A stretch of DNA of 64,000 nt from the NCBI GenBank assembly GCA_023078555.1, contig JALAAN010000010.1, forward strand, positions 186,001 to 250,000. The letters are read 5' to 3'. Made by a program: the position numbers and the translations under genes. The DNA is from Ulva prolifera (Eukaryota; Chlorophyta; Ulvophyceae; Ulvales; Ulvaceae). Below the pieces are notes generated by a model, which was not told the origin of the DNA, made no database searches, and worked only from the letters and a program-made list of their open reading frames with translations. Shown one piece after another: positions 38,531 through 52,900 of the stretch. Within the stretch, counting starts at the first letter, position 1. Each line of letters begins with the position of its first letter.

Positions 38531-40262
38531 TCACAACATCACGTTAGGGGCTGAATCTTTGCACATGATACTCTCTATGTCACAGGAATGTGGTCTAGAA
38601 GTTTGGAGGCAATCAAGTGATAAGTCAGGGCAAGGGCTCCTATCAATGTTGAAATGGCAGCGCGCTCTCCCGCCACTCAGGCAGAAATCTCGCCCTCACA
38701 AAAACAGGTTCCCAACCTCACGTTAAGGGCTGAATCTTTGCACATGATGCTATCTATGTCAAATTAATGTGATGTGAGGGTTTGGAGGCAATCAAGTGAT
38801 AACTCAGGGCTAGGGCTGCTTTAAATGTTGAAATGGCAGCGTGCTCCCATGCCACTCATGCAGAAATCTCGCACCTCACAAAAACAGGTTCCCAACCTCA
38901 CCTTAGGGGCTGAATCTTTGCACATGATGCTCTCTATGTCAAAGGAATGTGGTCTAGAAGTTTGGAGGCAATCAAGTGATAAGTCAGGGCTAGGGCTGCC
39001 ATCAATGTTGAAATGGCAGCGTGCTCCCATGCCACTCATGCAGAAATCCCGCGCCTCACAAAAACATGTTCACAACATCACGTTAGGGGCTGAATCTTTG
39101 CACATGATGCTCTCTATGTCAAAGGAATGTGGTCTAGAAGTTTGGAGGCAATCAAGTGATAAGTCAGGGCTAGGACTGCTATCAATGTTGAAATGGCAGC
39201 GTGCTCCCATGCCCCTCATGCAGAAATCTCGCCCTCACAAAAACAGGTTCCCAACCTCACGTTAAGGGCTGAATCTTTGCACATGATGCTATCTATGTCA
39301 AATTAATGTGATGTGAGGGTTTGGAGGCAATCAAGTGATAACTCAGGGCTAGGGCTGCTTTAAATGTTGAAATGGCAGCGTGCTCCCATGCCACTCATGC
39401 AGAAATCTCGCACCTCACAAAAACAGGTTCCCAACCTCACCTTAGGGGCTGAATCTTTGCACATGATGCTCTCTATGTCAAAGGAATGTGGTGTAGAAGT
39501 TTGGAGGCAATCAAGTGATAAGTCAGGGCTAGGGCTGCTTTAAATGTTGAAATGGCAGCGTGCTCCCATGCCACTCATGCAGAAATCTCGCGCCTCACAA
39601 AAACATGTTCCCAACCTCATTTTTGAGGCTGAATCTTTGCACATGATGCTCTCTATGTCACAGGAATGTGGTCTAGAAGTTTGGAGGCAATCAAGTGACA
39701 AGTCAGGGCAAGGGCTGCTATCAATGTTGAAATGGCAGCGCGCTCTCCCGCCACACATGCAGAAATCCCGCGCCTCACAAAAACATGTTCCCAACCTCAC
39801 GTTAGGGGCTGAATCTTTGCACATGATGCTCTCTATGTCAAAGGAATGTGGTCTAGAAGTTTGGAGGCAATCAAGTGATAAGTCAGGGCTAGGGCTGCCA
39901 TCAATGTTGAAATGGCAGCGTGCTCCCATGCCACTCATGCAGAAATCCCGCGCCTCACAAAAACATGTTCACAACATCACGTTAGGGGCTGAATCTTTGC
40001 ACATGATGCTCTCTATGTCAAAGGAATGTGGTCTAGAAGTTTGGAGGCAATCAAGTGATAAGTCAGGGCTAGGACTGCTATCAATGTTGAAATGGCAGCG
40101 TGCTCCCATGCCCCTCATGCAGAAATCTCGCCCTCACAAAAACAGGTTCCCAACCTCACGTTAAGGGCTGAATCTTTGCACATGATGCTATCTATGTCAA
40201 ATTAATGTGATGTGAGGGTTTGGAGGCAATCAAGTGATAACTCAGGGCTAGGGCTGCTTTAA
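38531..40262 (+). repeat. Mosaic between copies I and II of super-HOR family 2
   Basis: This stretch has no counterpart in copies II and III. A marker-bounded segment is present twice in part: monomers at 39,003-39,265 recur at 39,904-40,164 (offset 899, five monomers), sharing the private taggactgct (39,171 and 40,070). The monomer at 38,466-38,645 joins a tgatgaaatgg left part to a caggttcacaac right part, a recombinant not seen elsewhere. Confidence 0.75.
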
Positions 40263-43200
40263 ATGTTGAAATGGCAGCGTGCTCCCATGCCACTCATGCA
40301 GAAATCTCGCACCTCACAAAAACAGGTTCCCAACCTCACCTTAGGGGCTGAATCTTTGCACATGATGCTCTCTATGTCAAAGGAATGTGGTGTAGAAGTT
40401 TGGAGGCAATCAAGTGATAAGTCAGGGCTAGGGCTGCTATCAATGATGAAATGGCAGCGCGCTCTCCCGCCACTCATGCAGAAATCCCGCGCCTCACAAA
40501 AACAGGTTCCCAACCTCACGTTAGGGGCTGAATCTTTGCACATGATGCTCTCTTTGTCAAAGGAATGTGGTCTAGAAATTTGGAGGCAATCAAGTGATAA
40601 GTCAGGGCTAGGGCTGCTATCAATGTTGAAATGGCAGCGCGCTCCCATGCCACTCATGCAAAAATCTCGCGCCTCACAAAAACATGTTCCCAACCTCATT
40701 TTTGAGGCTGAATCTTTGCACATGATGCTCTCTATGTCACAGGAATGTGGTCTAGAAGTTTGGAGGCAATCAAGTGACAAGTCAGGGCAAGGGCTGCTAT
40801 CAATGTTGAAATGGCAGCGTGCTCCCATGCCACTCATGCAAAAATCTCGCGCCTCACAAAAACATGTTCCCAACCTCATTTTTGAGGCTGAATCTTTGCA
40901 CATGATGCTCTCTATGTCACAGGAATGTGGTCTAGAAGTTTGGAGGCAATCAAGTGACAAGTCAGGGCAAGGGCTGCTATCAATGTTGAAATGGCAGCGT
41001 GCTCCCATGCCACTCATGCAGAAATCCCGCGCCTCACAAAAACATGTTCACAACATCACGTTAGGGGCTGAATCTTTGCACATGATGCTCTCTATGTCAA
41101 AGGAATGTGGTGTAGAAGTTTGGAGGCAATCAAGTGATAAGTCAGGGCTAGGGCTGCTATCAATGTTGAAATGGCAGCGCGCTCCCATGCCACTCATGCA
41201 AAAATCTCGCGCCTCACAAAAACATGTTCCCAACCTCATTTTTGAGGCTGAATCTTTGCACATGATGCTATCTATGTCAAATTAATGTGATGTGAGGGTT
41301 TGGAGGCAATCAAGTGATAACTCAGGGCTAGGGCTGCTTTAAATGTTGAAATGGCAGCGTGCTCCCATGCCACTCATGCAGAAATCCCGCGCCTCACAAA
41401 AACATGTTCACAACATCACGTTAGGGGCTGAATCTTTGCACATGATACTCTCTATGTCACAGGAATGTGGTCTAGAAGTTTGGAGGCAATCAAGTGATAA
41501 GTCAGGGCAAGGGCTCCTATCAATGTTGAAATGGCAGCGCGCTCTCCCGCCACTCAGGCAGAAATCTCGCCCTCACAAAAACAGGTTCCCAACCTCACGT
41601 TAAGGGCTGAATCTTTGCACATGATGCTATCTATGTCAAATTAATGTGATGTGAGGGTTTGGAGGCAATCAAGTGATAACTCAGGGCTAGGGCTGCTTTA
41701 AATGTTGAAATGGCAGCGTGCTCCCATGCCTCTCATGCAGAAATCTCGCACCTCACAAAAACAGGTTCCCAACCTCACCTTAGGGGCTGAATCTTTGCAC
41801 ATGATGCTCTCTATGTCAAAGGAATGTGGTGTAGAAGTTTGGAGGCAATCAAGTGATAAGTCAGGGCTAGGGCTGCTATCAATGATGAAATGGCAGCGCG
41901 CTCTCCCGCCACTCATGCAGAAATCCCGCGCCTCACAAAAACAGGTTCCCAACCTCACGTTAGGGGCTGAATCTTTGCACATGATGCTCTCTTTGTCAAA
42001 GGAATGTGGTCTAGAAATTTAGAGGCAATCAAGTGATAAGTCAGGGCTAGGGCTGCTATCAATGTTGAAATGGCAGCGCGCTCTCCCGCCACACATGCAG
42101 AAATCCCGCGCCTCACAAAAACATGTTCCCAACCTCACGTTAGGGGCTGAATCTTTGCACATGATGCTCTCTATGTCAAAGGAATGTGGTGTAGAAGTTT
42201 GGAGGCAATCAAGTGATAAGTCAGGGCTAGGGCTGCCATCAATGTTGAAATGGCAGCGTGCTCCCATGCCACTCATGCAGAAATCCCGCGCCTCACAAAA
42301 ACATGTTCCCAACATCACGTTAGGGGCTGAATCTTTGCACATGATGCTCTCTATGTCAAAGGAATGTGGTCTAGAAGTTTGGAGGCAATCAAGTGATATG
42401 TCAGGGCTAGGGCTGCTATCAATGTTGAAATGGCAGCGTGCTCCCATGCCCCTCATGCAGAAATCTCGCCCTCACAAAAACAGGTTCCCAACCTCACGTT
42501 CGGGGCTGAATCTTTGCACATGATGCTCTCTATGTCAAAGGAATGTGGTGTAAAAGTTTGGAGGCAATCAAGTGATAAGTCAGGGCTAGGGCTGCTATCA
42601 ATGTTGAAATGGCAGCGCGCTCTCCCGCCACTCATGCAGAAATCCCGCGCCTCACAAAAACAGGTTCCCAACCTCACGTTAGGGGCTGAATCTTTGCACA
42701 TGATGCTCTCTTTGTCAAAGGAATGTGTTCTAGAAGTTTGGAGGCAATCAAGTGACAAGTCAGGGCAAGGGCTGCTATCAATGTTGAAATGGCAGCGCGC
42801 TCTCCCGCCACTCATGCAGAAATCCCGCGCTTCACAAAAACAGGTTCCCAACCTCACGTTAGGGGCTGAATCTTTGCACATGATACTCTCTATGTCACAG
42901 GAATGTGGTCTAGAAGTTTGGAGGCAATCAAGTGATAAGTCAGGGCAAGGGCTCCTATCAATGTTGAAATGGCAGCGCGCTCTCCCGCCACTCATGCAGA
43001 AATCTCGCCCTCACAAAAACAGGTTCCCAACCTCACGTTAAGGGCTGAATCTTTGCACATGATGCTATCTATGTATAATTAATGTGATGTGAGGGTTTGG
43101 AGGCAATCAAGTGATAACTCAGGGCTAGGGCTGCTTTAAATGTTGAAATGGCAGCGTGCTCCCATGCCACTCATGCAGAAATCCCGCGCCTCACAAAAAC

Positions 43201-46200
43201 AGGTTCCCAACCTCACGTTAGGGGCTGAATCTTTGCACATGATGCTCTCTTTGTCAAAGGAATGTGGTCTAGAAATTTGGAGGCAATCAAGTGATAAGTC
43301 AGGGCTAGGGCTGCTATCAATGTTGAAATGGCAGCGTGCTCCCATGCCACTCATGCAAAAATCTCGCGCCTCACAAAAACATGTTCCCAACCTCATTTTT
43401 GAGGCTGAATCTTTGCACATGATGCTCTCTATGTCAAAGGAATGTGGTGTAGAAGTTTGGAGGCAATCAAGTGATAAGTCAGGGCTAGGGCTGCTTTAAA
43501 TGTTGAAATGGCAGCGTGCTCCCATGCCACTCATGCAGAAATCCCGCGCCTCACAAAAACATGTTCACAACATCACGTTAGGGGCTGAATCTTTGCACAT
43601 GATACTCTCTATGTCACAGGAATGTGGTCTAGAAGTTTGGAGGCAATCAAGTGACAAGTCAGGGCAAGGGCTGCTATCAATGTTGAAATGGCAGCGCGCT
43701 CTCCCGCCACACATGCAGAAATCCCGCGCCTCACAAAAACATGTTCCCAACCTCACGTTAGGGGCTGAATCTTTGCACATGATGCTCTCTATGTCAAAGG
43801 AATGTGGTCTAGAAGTTTGGAGGCAATCAAGTGATAAGTCAGGGCTAGGGCTGCCATCAATGTTGAAATGGCAGCGTGCTCCCATGCCACTCATGCAGAA
43901 ATCCCGCGCCTCACAAAAACATGTTCACAACATCACGTTAGGGGCTGAATCTTTGCACATGATACTCTCTATGTCACAGGAATGTGGTCTAGAAGTTTGG
44001 AGGCAATCAAGTGATAAGTCAGGGCAAGGGCTCCTATCAATGTTGAAATGGCAGCGCGCTCTCCCGCCACTCAGGCAGAAATCTCGCCCTCACAAAAACA
44101 GGTTCCCAACCTCACGTTAAGGGCTGAATCTTTGCACATGATGCTATCTATGTCAAATTAATGTGATGTGAGGGTTTGGAGGCAATCAAGTGATAACTCA
44201 GGGCTAGGGCTGCTTTAAATGTTGAAATGGCAGCGTGCTCCCATGCCACTCATGCAGAAATCTCGCACCTCACAAAAACAGGTTCCCAACCTCACCTTAG
44301 GGGCTGAATCTTTGCACATGATGCTCTCTATGTCAAAGGAATGTGGTGTAGAAGTTTGGAGGCAATCAAGTGATAAGTCAGGGCTAGGGCTGCTATCAAT
44401 GATGAAATGGCAGCGCGCTCTCCCGCCACTCATGCAGAAATCCCGCGCCTCACAAAAACAGGTTCCCAACCTCACGTTAGGGGCTGAATCTTTGCACATG
44501 ATGCTCTCTTTGTCAAAGGAATGTGGTCTAGAAATTTAGAGGCAATCAAGTGATAAGTCAGGGCTAGGGCTGCTATCAATGTTGAAATGGCAGCGCGCTC
44601 TCCCGCCACACATGCAGAAATCCCGCGCCTCACAAAAACATGTTCCCAACCTCACGTTAGGGGCTGAATCTTTGCACATGATGCTCTCTATGTCAAAGGA
44701 ATGTGGTGTAGAAGTTTGGAGGCAATCAAGTGATAAGTCAGGGCTAGGGCTGCCATCAATGTTGAAATGGCAGCGTGCTCCCATGCCACTCATGCAGAAA
44801 TCCCGCGCCTCACAAAAACATGTTCCCAACATCACGTTAGGGGCTGAATCTTTGCACATGATGCTCTCTATGTCAAAGGAATGTGGTCTAGAAGTTTGGA
44901 GGCAATCAAGTGATATGTCAGGGCTAGGGCTGCTATCAATGTTGAAATGGCAGCGTGCTCCCATGCCCCTCATGCAGAAATCTCGCCCTCACAAAAACAG
45001 GTTCCCAACCTCACGTTCGGGGCTGAATCTTTGCACATGATGCTCTCTATGTCAAAGGAATGTGGTGTAAAAGTTTGGAGGCAATCAAGTGATAAGTCAG
45101 GGCTAGGGCTGCTATCAATGTTGAAATGGCAGCGCGCTCTCCCGCCACTCATGCAGAAATCCCGCGCCTCACAAAAACAGGTTCCCAACCTCACGTTAGG
45201 GGCTGAATCTTTGCACATGATGCTCTCTTTGTCAAAGGAATGTGTTCTAGAAGTTTGGAGGCAATCAAGTGATAAGTCAGGGCAAGGGCTCCTATCAATG
45301 TTGAAATGGCAGCGCGCTCTCCCGCCACTCAGGCAGAAATCTCGCCCTCACAAAAACAGGTTCCCAACCTCACGTTAAGGGCTGAATCTTTGCACATGAT
45401 GCTATCTATGTCAAATTAATGTGATGTGAGGGTTTGGAGGCAATCAAGTGATAACTCAGGGCTAGGGCTGCTTTAAATGTTGAAATGGCAGCGTGCTCCC
45501 ATGCCACTCATGCAGAAATCTCGCACTTCACAAAAACAGGTTCCCAACCTCACCTTAGGGGCTGAATCTTTGCACATGATGCTCTCTATGTCAAAGGAAT
45601 GTGGTGTAGAAGTTTGGAGGCAATCAAGTGATAAGTCAGGGCTAGGGCTGCTATCAATGATGAAATGGCAGCGCGCTCTCCCGCCACTCATGCAGAAATC
45701 CCGCGCCTCACAAAAACAGGTTCCCAACCTCACGTTAGGGGCTGAATCTTTGCACATGATGCTCTCTTTGTCAAAGGAATGTGGTCTAGAAATTTAGAGG
45801 CAATCAAGTGATAAGTCAGGGCTAGGGCTGCTATCAATGTTGAAATGGCAGCGCGCTCTCCCGCCACACATGCAGAAATCCCGCGCCTCACAAAAACATG
45901 TTCCCAACCTCACGTTAGGGGCTGAATCTTTGCACATGATGCTCTCTATGTCAAAGGAATGTGGTGTAGAAGTTTGGAGGCAATCAAGTGATAAGTCAGG
46001 GCTAGGGCTGCCATCAATGTTGAAATGGCAGCGTGCTCCCATGCCACTCATGCAGAAATCCCGCGCCTCACAAAAACATGTTCCCAACATCACGTTAGGG
46101 GCTGAATCTTTGCACATGATGCTCTCTATGTCAAAGGAATGTGGTCTAGAAGTTTGGAGGCAATCAAGTGATATGTCAGGGCTAGGGCTGCTATCAATGT

Positions 46201-46914
46201 TGAAATGGCAGCGTGCTCCCATGCCCCTCATGCAGAAATCTCGCCCTCACAAAAACAGGTTCCCAACCTCACGTTCGGGGCTGAATCTTTGCACATGATG
46301 CTCTCTATGTCAAAGGAATGTGGTGTAAAAGTTTGGAGGCAATCAAGTGATAAGTCAGGGCTAGGGCTGCTATCAATGTTGAAATGGCAGCGCGCTCTCC
46401 CGCCACTCATGCAGAAATCCCGCGCCTCACAAAAACAGGTTCCCAACCTCACGTTAGGGGCTGAATCTTTGCACATGATGCTCTCTTTGTCAAAGGAATG
46501 TGTTCTAGAAGTTTGGAGGCAATCAAGTGACAAGTCAGGGCAAGGGCTGCTATCAATGTTGAAATGGCAGCGCGCTCTCCCGCCACTCATGCAGAAATCC
46601 CGCGCTTCACAAAAACAGGTTCCCAACCTCACGTTAGGGGCTGAATCTTTGCACATGATACTCTCTATGTCACAGGAATGTGGTCTAGAAGTTTGGAGGC
46701 AATCAAGTGATAAGTCAGGGCAAGGGCTCCTATCAATGTTGAAATGGCAGCGCGCTCTCCCGCCACTCATGCAGAAATCTCGCCCTCACAAAAACAGGTT
46801 CCCAACCTCACGTTAAGGGCTGAATCTTTGCACATGATGCTATCTATGTATAATTAATGTGATGTGAGGGTTTGGAGGCAATCAAGTGATAAGTCAGGGC
46901 TAGGGCTGCTTTAA
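40263..46914 (+). repeat. Super-HOR family 2, copy II (6,652 bp, 37 monomers)
   Basis: The first 1 kb (40,263-41,285) is repeated without a visible change in either translated strand at 46,915-47,937. Two internal sub-blocks are visible: 42,430-43,041 recurs at 46,205 (offset 3,775) and again at 49,082 (offset 2,877), and 44,219 recurs at 45,477 (offset 1,258, seven monomers). The monomer at 43,140-43,319 is a fusion of two adjacent monomers present separately in copies I and III, a clean 180-bp loss. Private change: cccatgcctctcatg at about 41,730. Confidence 0.88.
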
Positions 46915-49900
46915 ATGTTGAAATGGCAGCGTGCTCCCATGCCACTCATGCAGAAATCTCGCACCTCACAAAAACAGGTTCCCAACCTCACCTTAGGGGC
47001 TGAATCTTTGCACATGATGCTCTCTATGTCAAAGGAATGTGGTGTAGAAGTTTGGAGGCAATCAAGTGATAAGTCAGGGCTAGGGCTGCTATCAATGATG
47101 AAATGGCAGCGCGCTCTCCCGCCACTCATGCAGAAATCCCGCGCCTCACAAAAACAGGTTCCCAACCTCACGTTAGGGGCTGAATCTTTGCACATGATGC
47201 TCTCTTTGTCAAAGGAATGTGGTCTAGAAATTTGGAGGCAATCAAGTGATAAGTCAGGGCTAGGGCTGCTATCAATGTTGAAATGGCAGCGCGCTCCCAT
47301 GCCACTCATGCAAAAATCTCGCGCCTCACAAAAACATGTTCCCAACCTCATTTTTGAGGCTGAATCTTTGCACATGATGCTCTCTATGTCACAGGAATGT
47401 GGTCTAGAAGTTTGGAGGCAATCAAGTGACAAGTCAGGGCAAGGGCTGCTATCAATGTTGAAATGGCAGCGTGCTCCCATGCCACTCATGCAAAAATCTC
47501 GCGCCTCACAAAAACATGTTCCCAACCTCATTTTTGAGGCTGAATCTTTGCACATGATGCTCTCTATGTCACAGGAATGTGGTCTAGAAGTTTGGAGGCA
47601 ATCAAGTGACAAGTCAGGGCAAGGGCTGCTATCAATGTTGAAATGGCAGCGTGCTCCCATGCCACTCATGCAGAAATCCCGCGCCTCACAAAAACATGTT
47701 CACAACATCACGTTAGGGGCTGAATCTTTGCACATGATGCTCTCTATGTCAAAGGAATGTGGTGTAGAAGTTTGGAGGCAATCAAGTGATAAGTCAGGGC
47801 TAGGGCTGCTATCAATGTTGAAATGGCAGCGCGCTCCCATGCCACTCATGCAAAAATCTCGCGCCTCACAAAAACATGTTCCCAACCTCATTTTTGAGGC
47901 TGAATCTTTGCACATGATGCTATCTATGTCAAATTAATGTGATGTGAGGGTTTGGAGGCAATCAAGTGATAACTCAGGGCTAGGGCTGCTTTAAATGTTG
48001 AAATGGCAGCGTGCTCCCATGCCACTCATGCAGAAATCCCGCGCCTCACAAAAACATGTTCACAACATCACGTTAGGGGCTGAATCTTTGCACATGATAC
48101 TCTCTATGTCACAGGAATGTGGTCTAGAAGTTTGGAGGCAATCAAGTGATAAGTCAGGGCAAGGGCTCCTATCAATGTTGAAATGGCAGCGCGCTCTCCC
48201 GCCACTCAGGCAGAAATCTCGCCCTCACAAAAACAGGTTCCCAACCTCACGTTAAGGGCTGAATCTTTGCACATGATGCTATCTATGTCAAATTAATGTG
48301 ATGTGAGGGTTTGGAGGCAATCAAGTGATAACTCAGGGCTAGGGCTGCTTTAAATGTTGAAATGGCAGCGTGCTCCCATGCCACTCATGCAGAAATCTCG
48401 CACCTCACAAAAACAGGTTCCCAACCTCACCTTAGGGGCTGAATCTTTGCACATGATGCTCTCTATGTCAAAGGAATGTGGTGTAGAAGTTTGGAGGCAA
48501 TCAAGTGATAAGTCAGGGCTAGGGCTGCTATCAATGATGAAATGGCAGCGCGCTCTCCCGCCACTCATGCAGAAATCCCGCGCCTCACAAAAACAGGTTC
48601 CCAACCTCACGTTAGGGGCTGAATCTTTGCACATGATGCTCTCTTTGTCAAAGGAATGTGGTCTAGAAATTTAGAGGCAATCAAGTGATAAGTCAGGGCT
48701 AGGGCTGCTATCAATGTTGAAATGGCAGCGCGCTCTCCCGCCACACATGCAGAAATCCCGCGCCTCACAAAAACATGTTCCCAACCTCACGTTAGGGGCT
48801 GAATCTTTGCACATGATGCTCTCTATGTCAAAGGAATGTGGTGTAGAAGTTTGGAGGCAATCAAGTGATAAGTCAGGGCTAGGGCTGCCATCAATGTTGA
48901 AATGGCAGCGTGCTCCCATGCCACTCATGCAGAAATCCCGCGCCTCACAAAAACATGTTCCCAACATCACGTTAGGGGCTGAATCTTTGCACATGATGCT
49001 CTCTATGTCAAAGGAATGTGGTCTAGAAGTTTGGAGGCAATCAAGTGATATGTCAGGGCTAGGGCTGCTATCAATGTTGAAATGGCAGCGTGCTCCCATG
49101 CCCCTCATGCAGAAATCTCGCCCTCACAAAAACAGGTTCCCAACCTCACGTTCGGGGCTGAATCTTTGCACATGATGCTCTCTATGTCAAAGGAATGTGG
49201 TGTAAAAGTTTGGAGGCAATCAAGTGATAAGTCAGGGCTAGGGCTGCTATCAATGTTGAAATGGCAGCGCGCTCTCCCGCCACTCATGCAGAAATCCCGC
49301 GCCTCACAAAAACAGGTTCCCAACCTCACGTTAGGGGCTGAATCTTTGCACATGATGCTCTCTTTGTCAAAGGAATGTGTTCTAGAAGTTTGGAGGCAAT
49401 CAAGTGACAAGTCAGGGCAAGGGCTGCTATCAATGTTGAAATGGCAGCGCGCTCTCCCGCCACTCATGCAGAAATCCCGCGCTTCACAAAAACAGGTTCC
49501 CAACCTCACGTTAGGGGCTGAATCTTTGCACATGATACTCTCTATGTCACAGGAATGTGGTCTAGAAGTTTGGAGGCAATCAAGTGATAAGTCAGGGCAA
49601 GGGCTCCTATCAATGTTGAAATGGCAGCGCGCTCTCCCGCCACTCATGCAGAAATCTCGCCCTCACAAAAACAGGTTCCCAACCTCACGTTAAGGGCTGA
49701 ATCTTTGCACATGATGCTATCTATGTATAATTAATGTGATGTGAGGGTTTGGAGGCAATCAAGTGATAACTCAGGGCTAGGGCTGCTTTAAATGTTGAAA
49801 TGGCAGCGTGCTCCCATGCCACTCATGCAGAAATCTCGCACCTCACAAAAACAGGTTCCCAACCTCACCTTAGGGGCTGAATCTTTGCACATGATGCTCT

Positions 49901-52900
49901 CTATGTCAAAGGAATGTGGTGTAGAAGTTTGGAGGCAATCAAGTGATAAGTCAGGGCTAGGGCTGCTATCAATGATGAAATGGCAGCGCGCTCTCCCGCC
50001 ACTCATGCAGAAATCCCGCGCCTCACAAAAACAGGTTCCCAACCTCACGTTAGGGGCTGAATCTTTGCACATGATGCTCTCTTTGTCAAAGGAATGTGGT
50101 CTAGAAATTTGGAGGCAATCAAGTGATAAGTCAGGGCTAGGGCTGCTATCAATGTTGAAATGGCAGCGTGCTCCCATGCCACTCATGCAAAAATCTCGCG
50201 CCTCACAAAAACATGTTCCCAACCTCATTTTTGAGGCTGAATCTTTGCACATGATGCTCTCTATGTCAAAGGAATGTGGTGTAGAAGTTTGGAGGCAATC
50301 AAGTGATAAGTCAGGGCTAGGGCTGCTTTAAATGTTGAAATGGCAGCGTGCTCCCATGCCACTCATGCAGAAATCCCGCGCCTCACAAAAACATGTTCAC
50401 AACATCACGTTAGGGGCTGAATCTTTGCACATGATACTCTCTATGTCACAGGAATGTGGTCTAGAAGTTTGGAGGCAATCAAGTGACAAGTCAGGGCAAG
50501 GGCTGCTATCAATGTTGAAATGGCAGCGCGCTCTCCCGCCACACATGCAGAAATCCCGCGCCTCACAAAAACATGTTCCCAACCTCACGTTAGGGGCTGA
50601 ATCTTTGCACATGATGCTCTCTATGTCAAAGGAATGTGGTCTAGAAGTTTGGAGGCAATCAAGTGATAAGTCAGGGCTAGGGCTGCCATCAATGTTGAAA
50701 TGGCAGCGTGCTCCCATGCCACTCATGCAGAAATCCCGCGCCTCACAAAAACATGTTCACAACATCACGTTAGGGGCTGAATCTTTGCACATGATACTCT
50801 CTATGTCACAGGAATGTGGTCTAGAAGTTTGGAGGCAATCAAGTGATAAGTCAGGGCAAGGGCTCCTATCAATGTTGAAATGGCAGCGCGCTCTCCCGCC
50901 ACTCAGGCAGAAATCTCGCCCTCACAAAAACAGGTTCCCAACCTCACGTTAAGGGCTGAATCTTTGCACATGATGCTATCTATGTCAAATTAATGTGATG
51001 TGAGGGTTTGGAGGCAATCAAGTGATAACTCAGGGCTAGGGCTGCTTTAAATGTTGAAATGGCAGCGTGCTCCCATGCCACTCATGCAGAAATCTCGCAC
51101 CTCACAAAAACAGGTTCCCAACCTCACCTTAGGGGCTGAATCTTTGCACATGATGCTCTCTATGTCAAAGGAATGTGGTGTAGAAGTTTGGAGGCAATCA
51201 AGTGATAAGTCAGGGCTAGGGCTGCTATCAATGATGAAATGGCAGCGCGCTCTCCCGCCACTCATGCAGAAATCCCGCGCCTCACAAAAACAGGTTCCCA
51301 ACCTCACGTTAGGGGCTGAATCTTTGCACATGATGCTCTCTTTGTCAAAGGAATGTGGTCTAGAAATTTAGAGGCAATCAAGTGATAAGTCAGGGCTAGG
51401 GCTGCTATCAATGTTGAAATGGCAGCGCGCTCTCCCGCCACACATGCAGAAATCCCGCGCCTCACAAAAACATGTTCCCAACCTCACGTTAGGGGCTGAA
51501 TCTTTGCACATGATGCTCTCTATGTCAAAGGAATGTGGTGTAGAAGTTTGGAGGCAATCAAGTGATAAGTCAGGGCTAGGGCTGCCATCAATGTTGAAAT
51601 GGCAGCGTGCTCCCATGCCACTCATGCAGAAATCCCGCGCCTCACAAAAACATGTTCCCAACATCACGTTAGGGGCTGAATCTTTGCACATGATGCTCTC
51701 TATGTCAAAGGAATGTGGTCTAGAAGTTTGGAGGCAATCAAGTGATATGTCAGGGCTAGGGCTGCTATCAATGTTGAAATGGCAGCGTGCTCCCATGCCC
51801 CTCATGCAGAAATCTCGCCCTCACAAAAACAGGTTCCCAACCTCACGTTCGGGGCTGAATCTTTGCACATGATGCTCTCTATGTCAAAGGAATGTGGTGT
51901 AAAAGTTTGGAGGCAATCAAGTGATAAGTCAGGGCTAGGGCTGCTATCAATGTTGAAATGGCAGCGCGCTCTCCCGCCACTCATGCAGAAATCCCGCGCC
52001 TCACAAAAACAGGTTCCCAACCTCACGTTAGGGGCTGAATCTTTGCACATGATGCTCTCTTTGTCAAAGGAATGTGTTCTAGAAGTTTGGAGGCAATCAA
52101 GTGATAAGTCAGGGCAAGGGCTCCTATCAATGTTGAAATGGCAGCGCGCTCTCCCGCCACTCAGGCAGAAATCTCGCCCTCACAAAAACAGGTTCCCAAC
52201 CTCACGTTAAGGGCTGAATCTTTGCACATGATGCTATCTATGTCAAATTAATGTGATGTGAGGGTTTGGAGGCAATCAAGTGATAACTCAGGGCTAGGGC
52301 TGCTTTAAATGTTGAAATGGCAGCGTGCTCCCATGCCACTCATGCAGAAATCTCGCACTTCACAAAAACAGGTTCCCAACCTCACCTTAGGGGCTGAATC
52401 TTTGCACATGATGCTCTCTATGTCAAAGGAATGTGGTGTAGAAGTTTGGAGGCAATCAAGTGATAAGTCAGGGCTAGGGCTGCTATCAATGATGAAATGG
52501 CAGCGCGCTCTCCCGCCACTCATGCAGAAATCCCGCGCCTCACAAAAACAGGTTCCCAACCTCACGTTAGGGGCTGAATCTTTGCACATGATGCTCTCTT
52601 TGTCAAAGGAATGTGGTCTAGAAATTTAAAGGCAATCAAGTGATAAGTCAGGGCTAGGGCTGCTATCAATGTTGAAATGGCAGCGCGCTCTCCCGCCACA
52701 CATGCAGAAATCCCGCGCCTCACAAAAACATGTTCCCAACCTCACGTTAGGGGCTGAATCTTTGCACATGATGCTCTCTATGTCAAAGGAATGTGGTGTA
52801 GAAGTTTGGAGGCAATCAAGTGATAAGTCAGGGCTAGGGCTGCCATCAATGTTGAAATGGCAGCGTGCTCCCATGCCACTCATGCAGAAATCCCGCGCCT

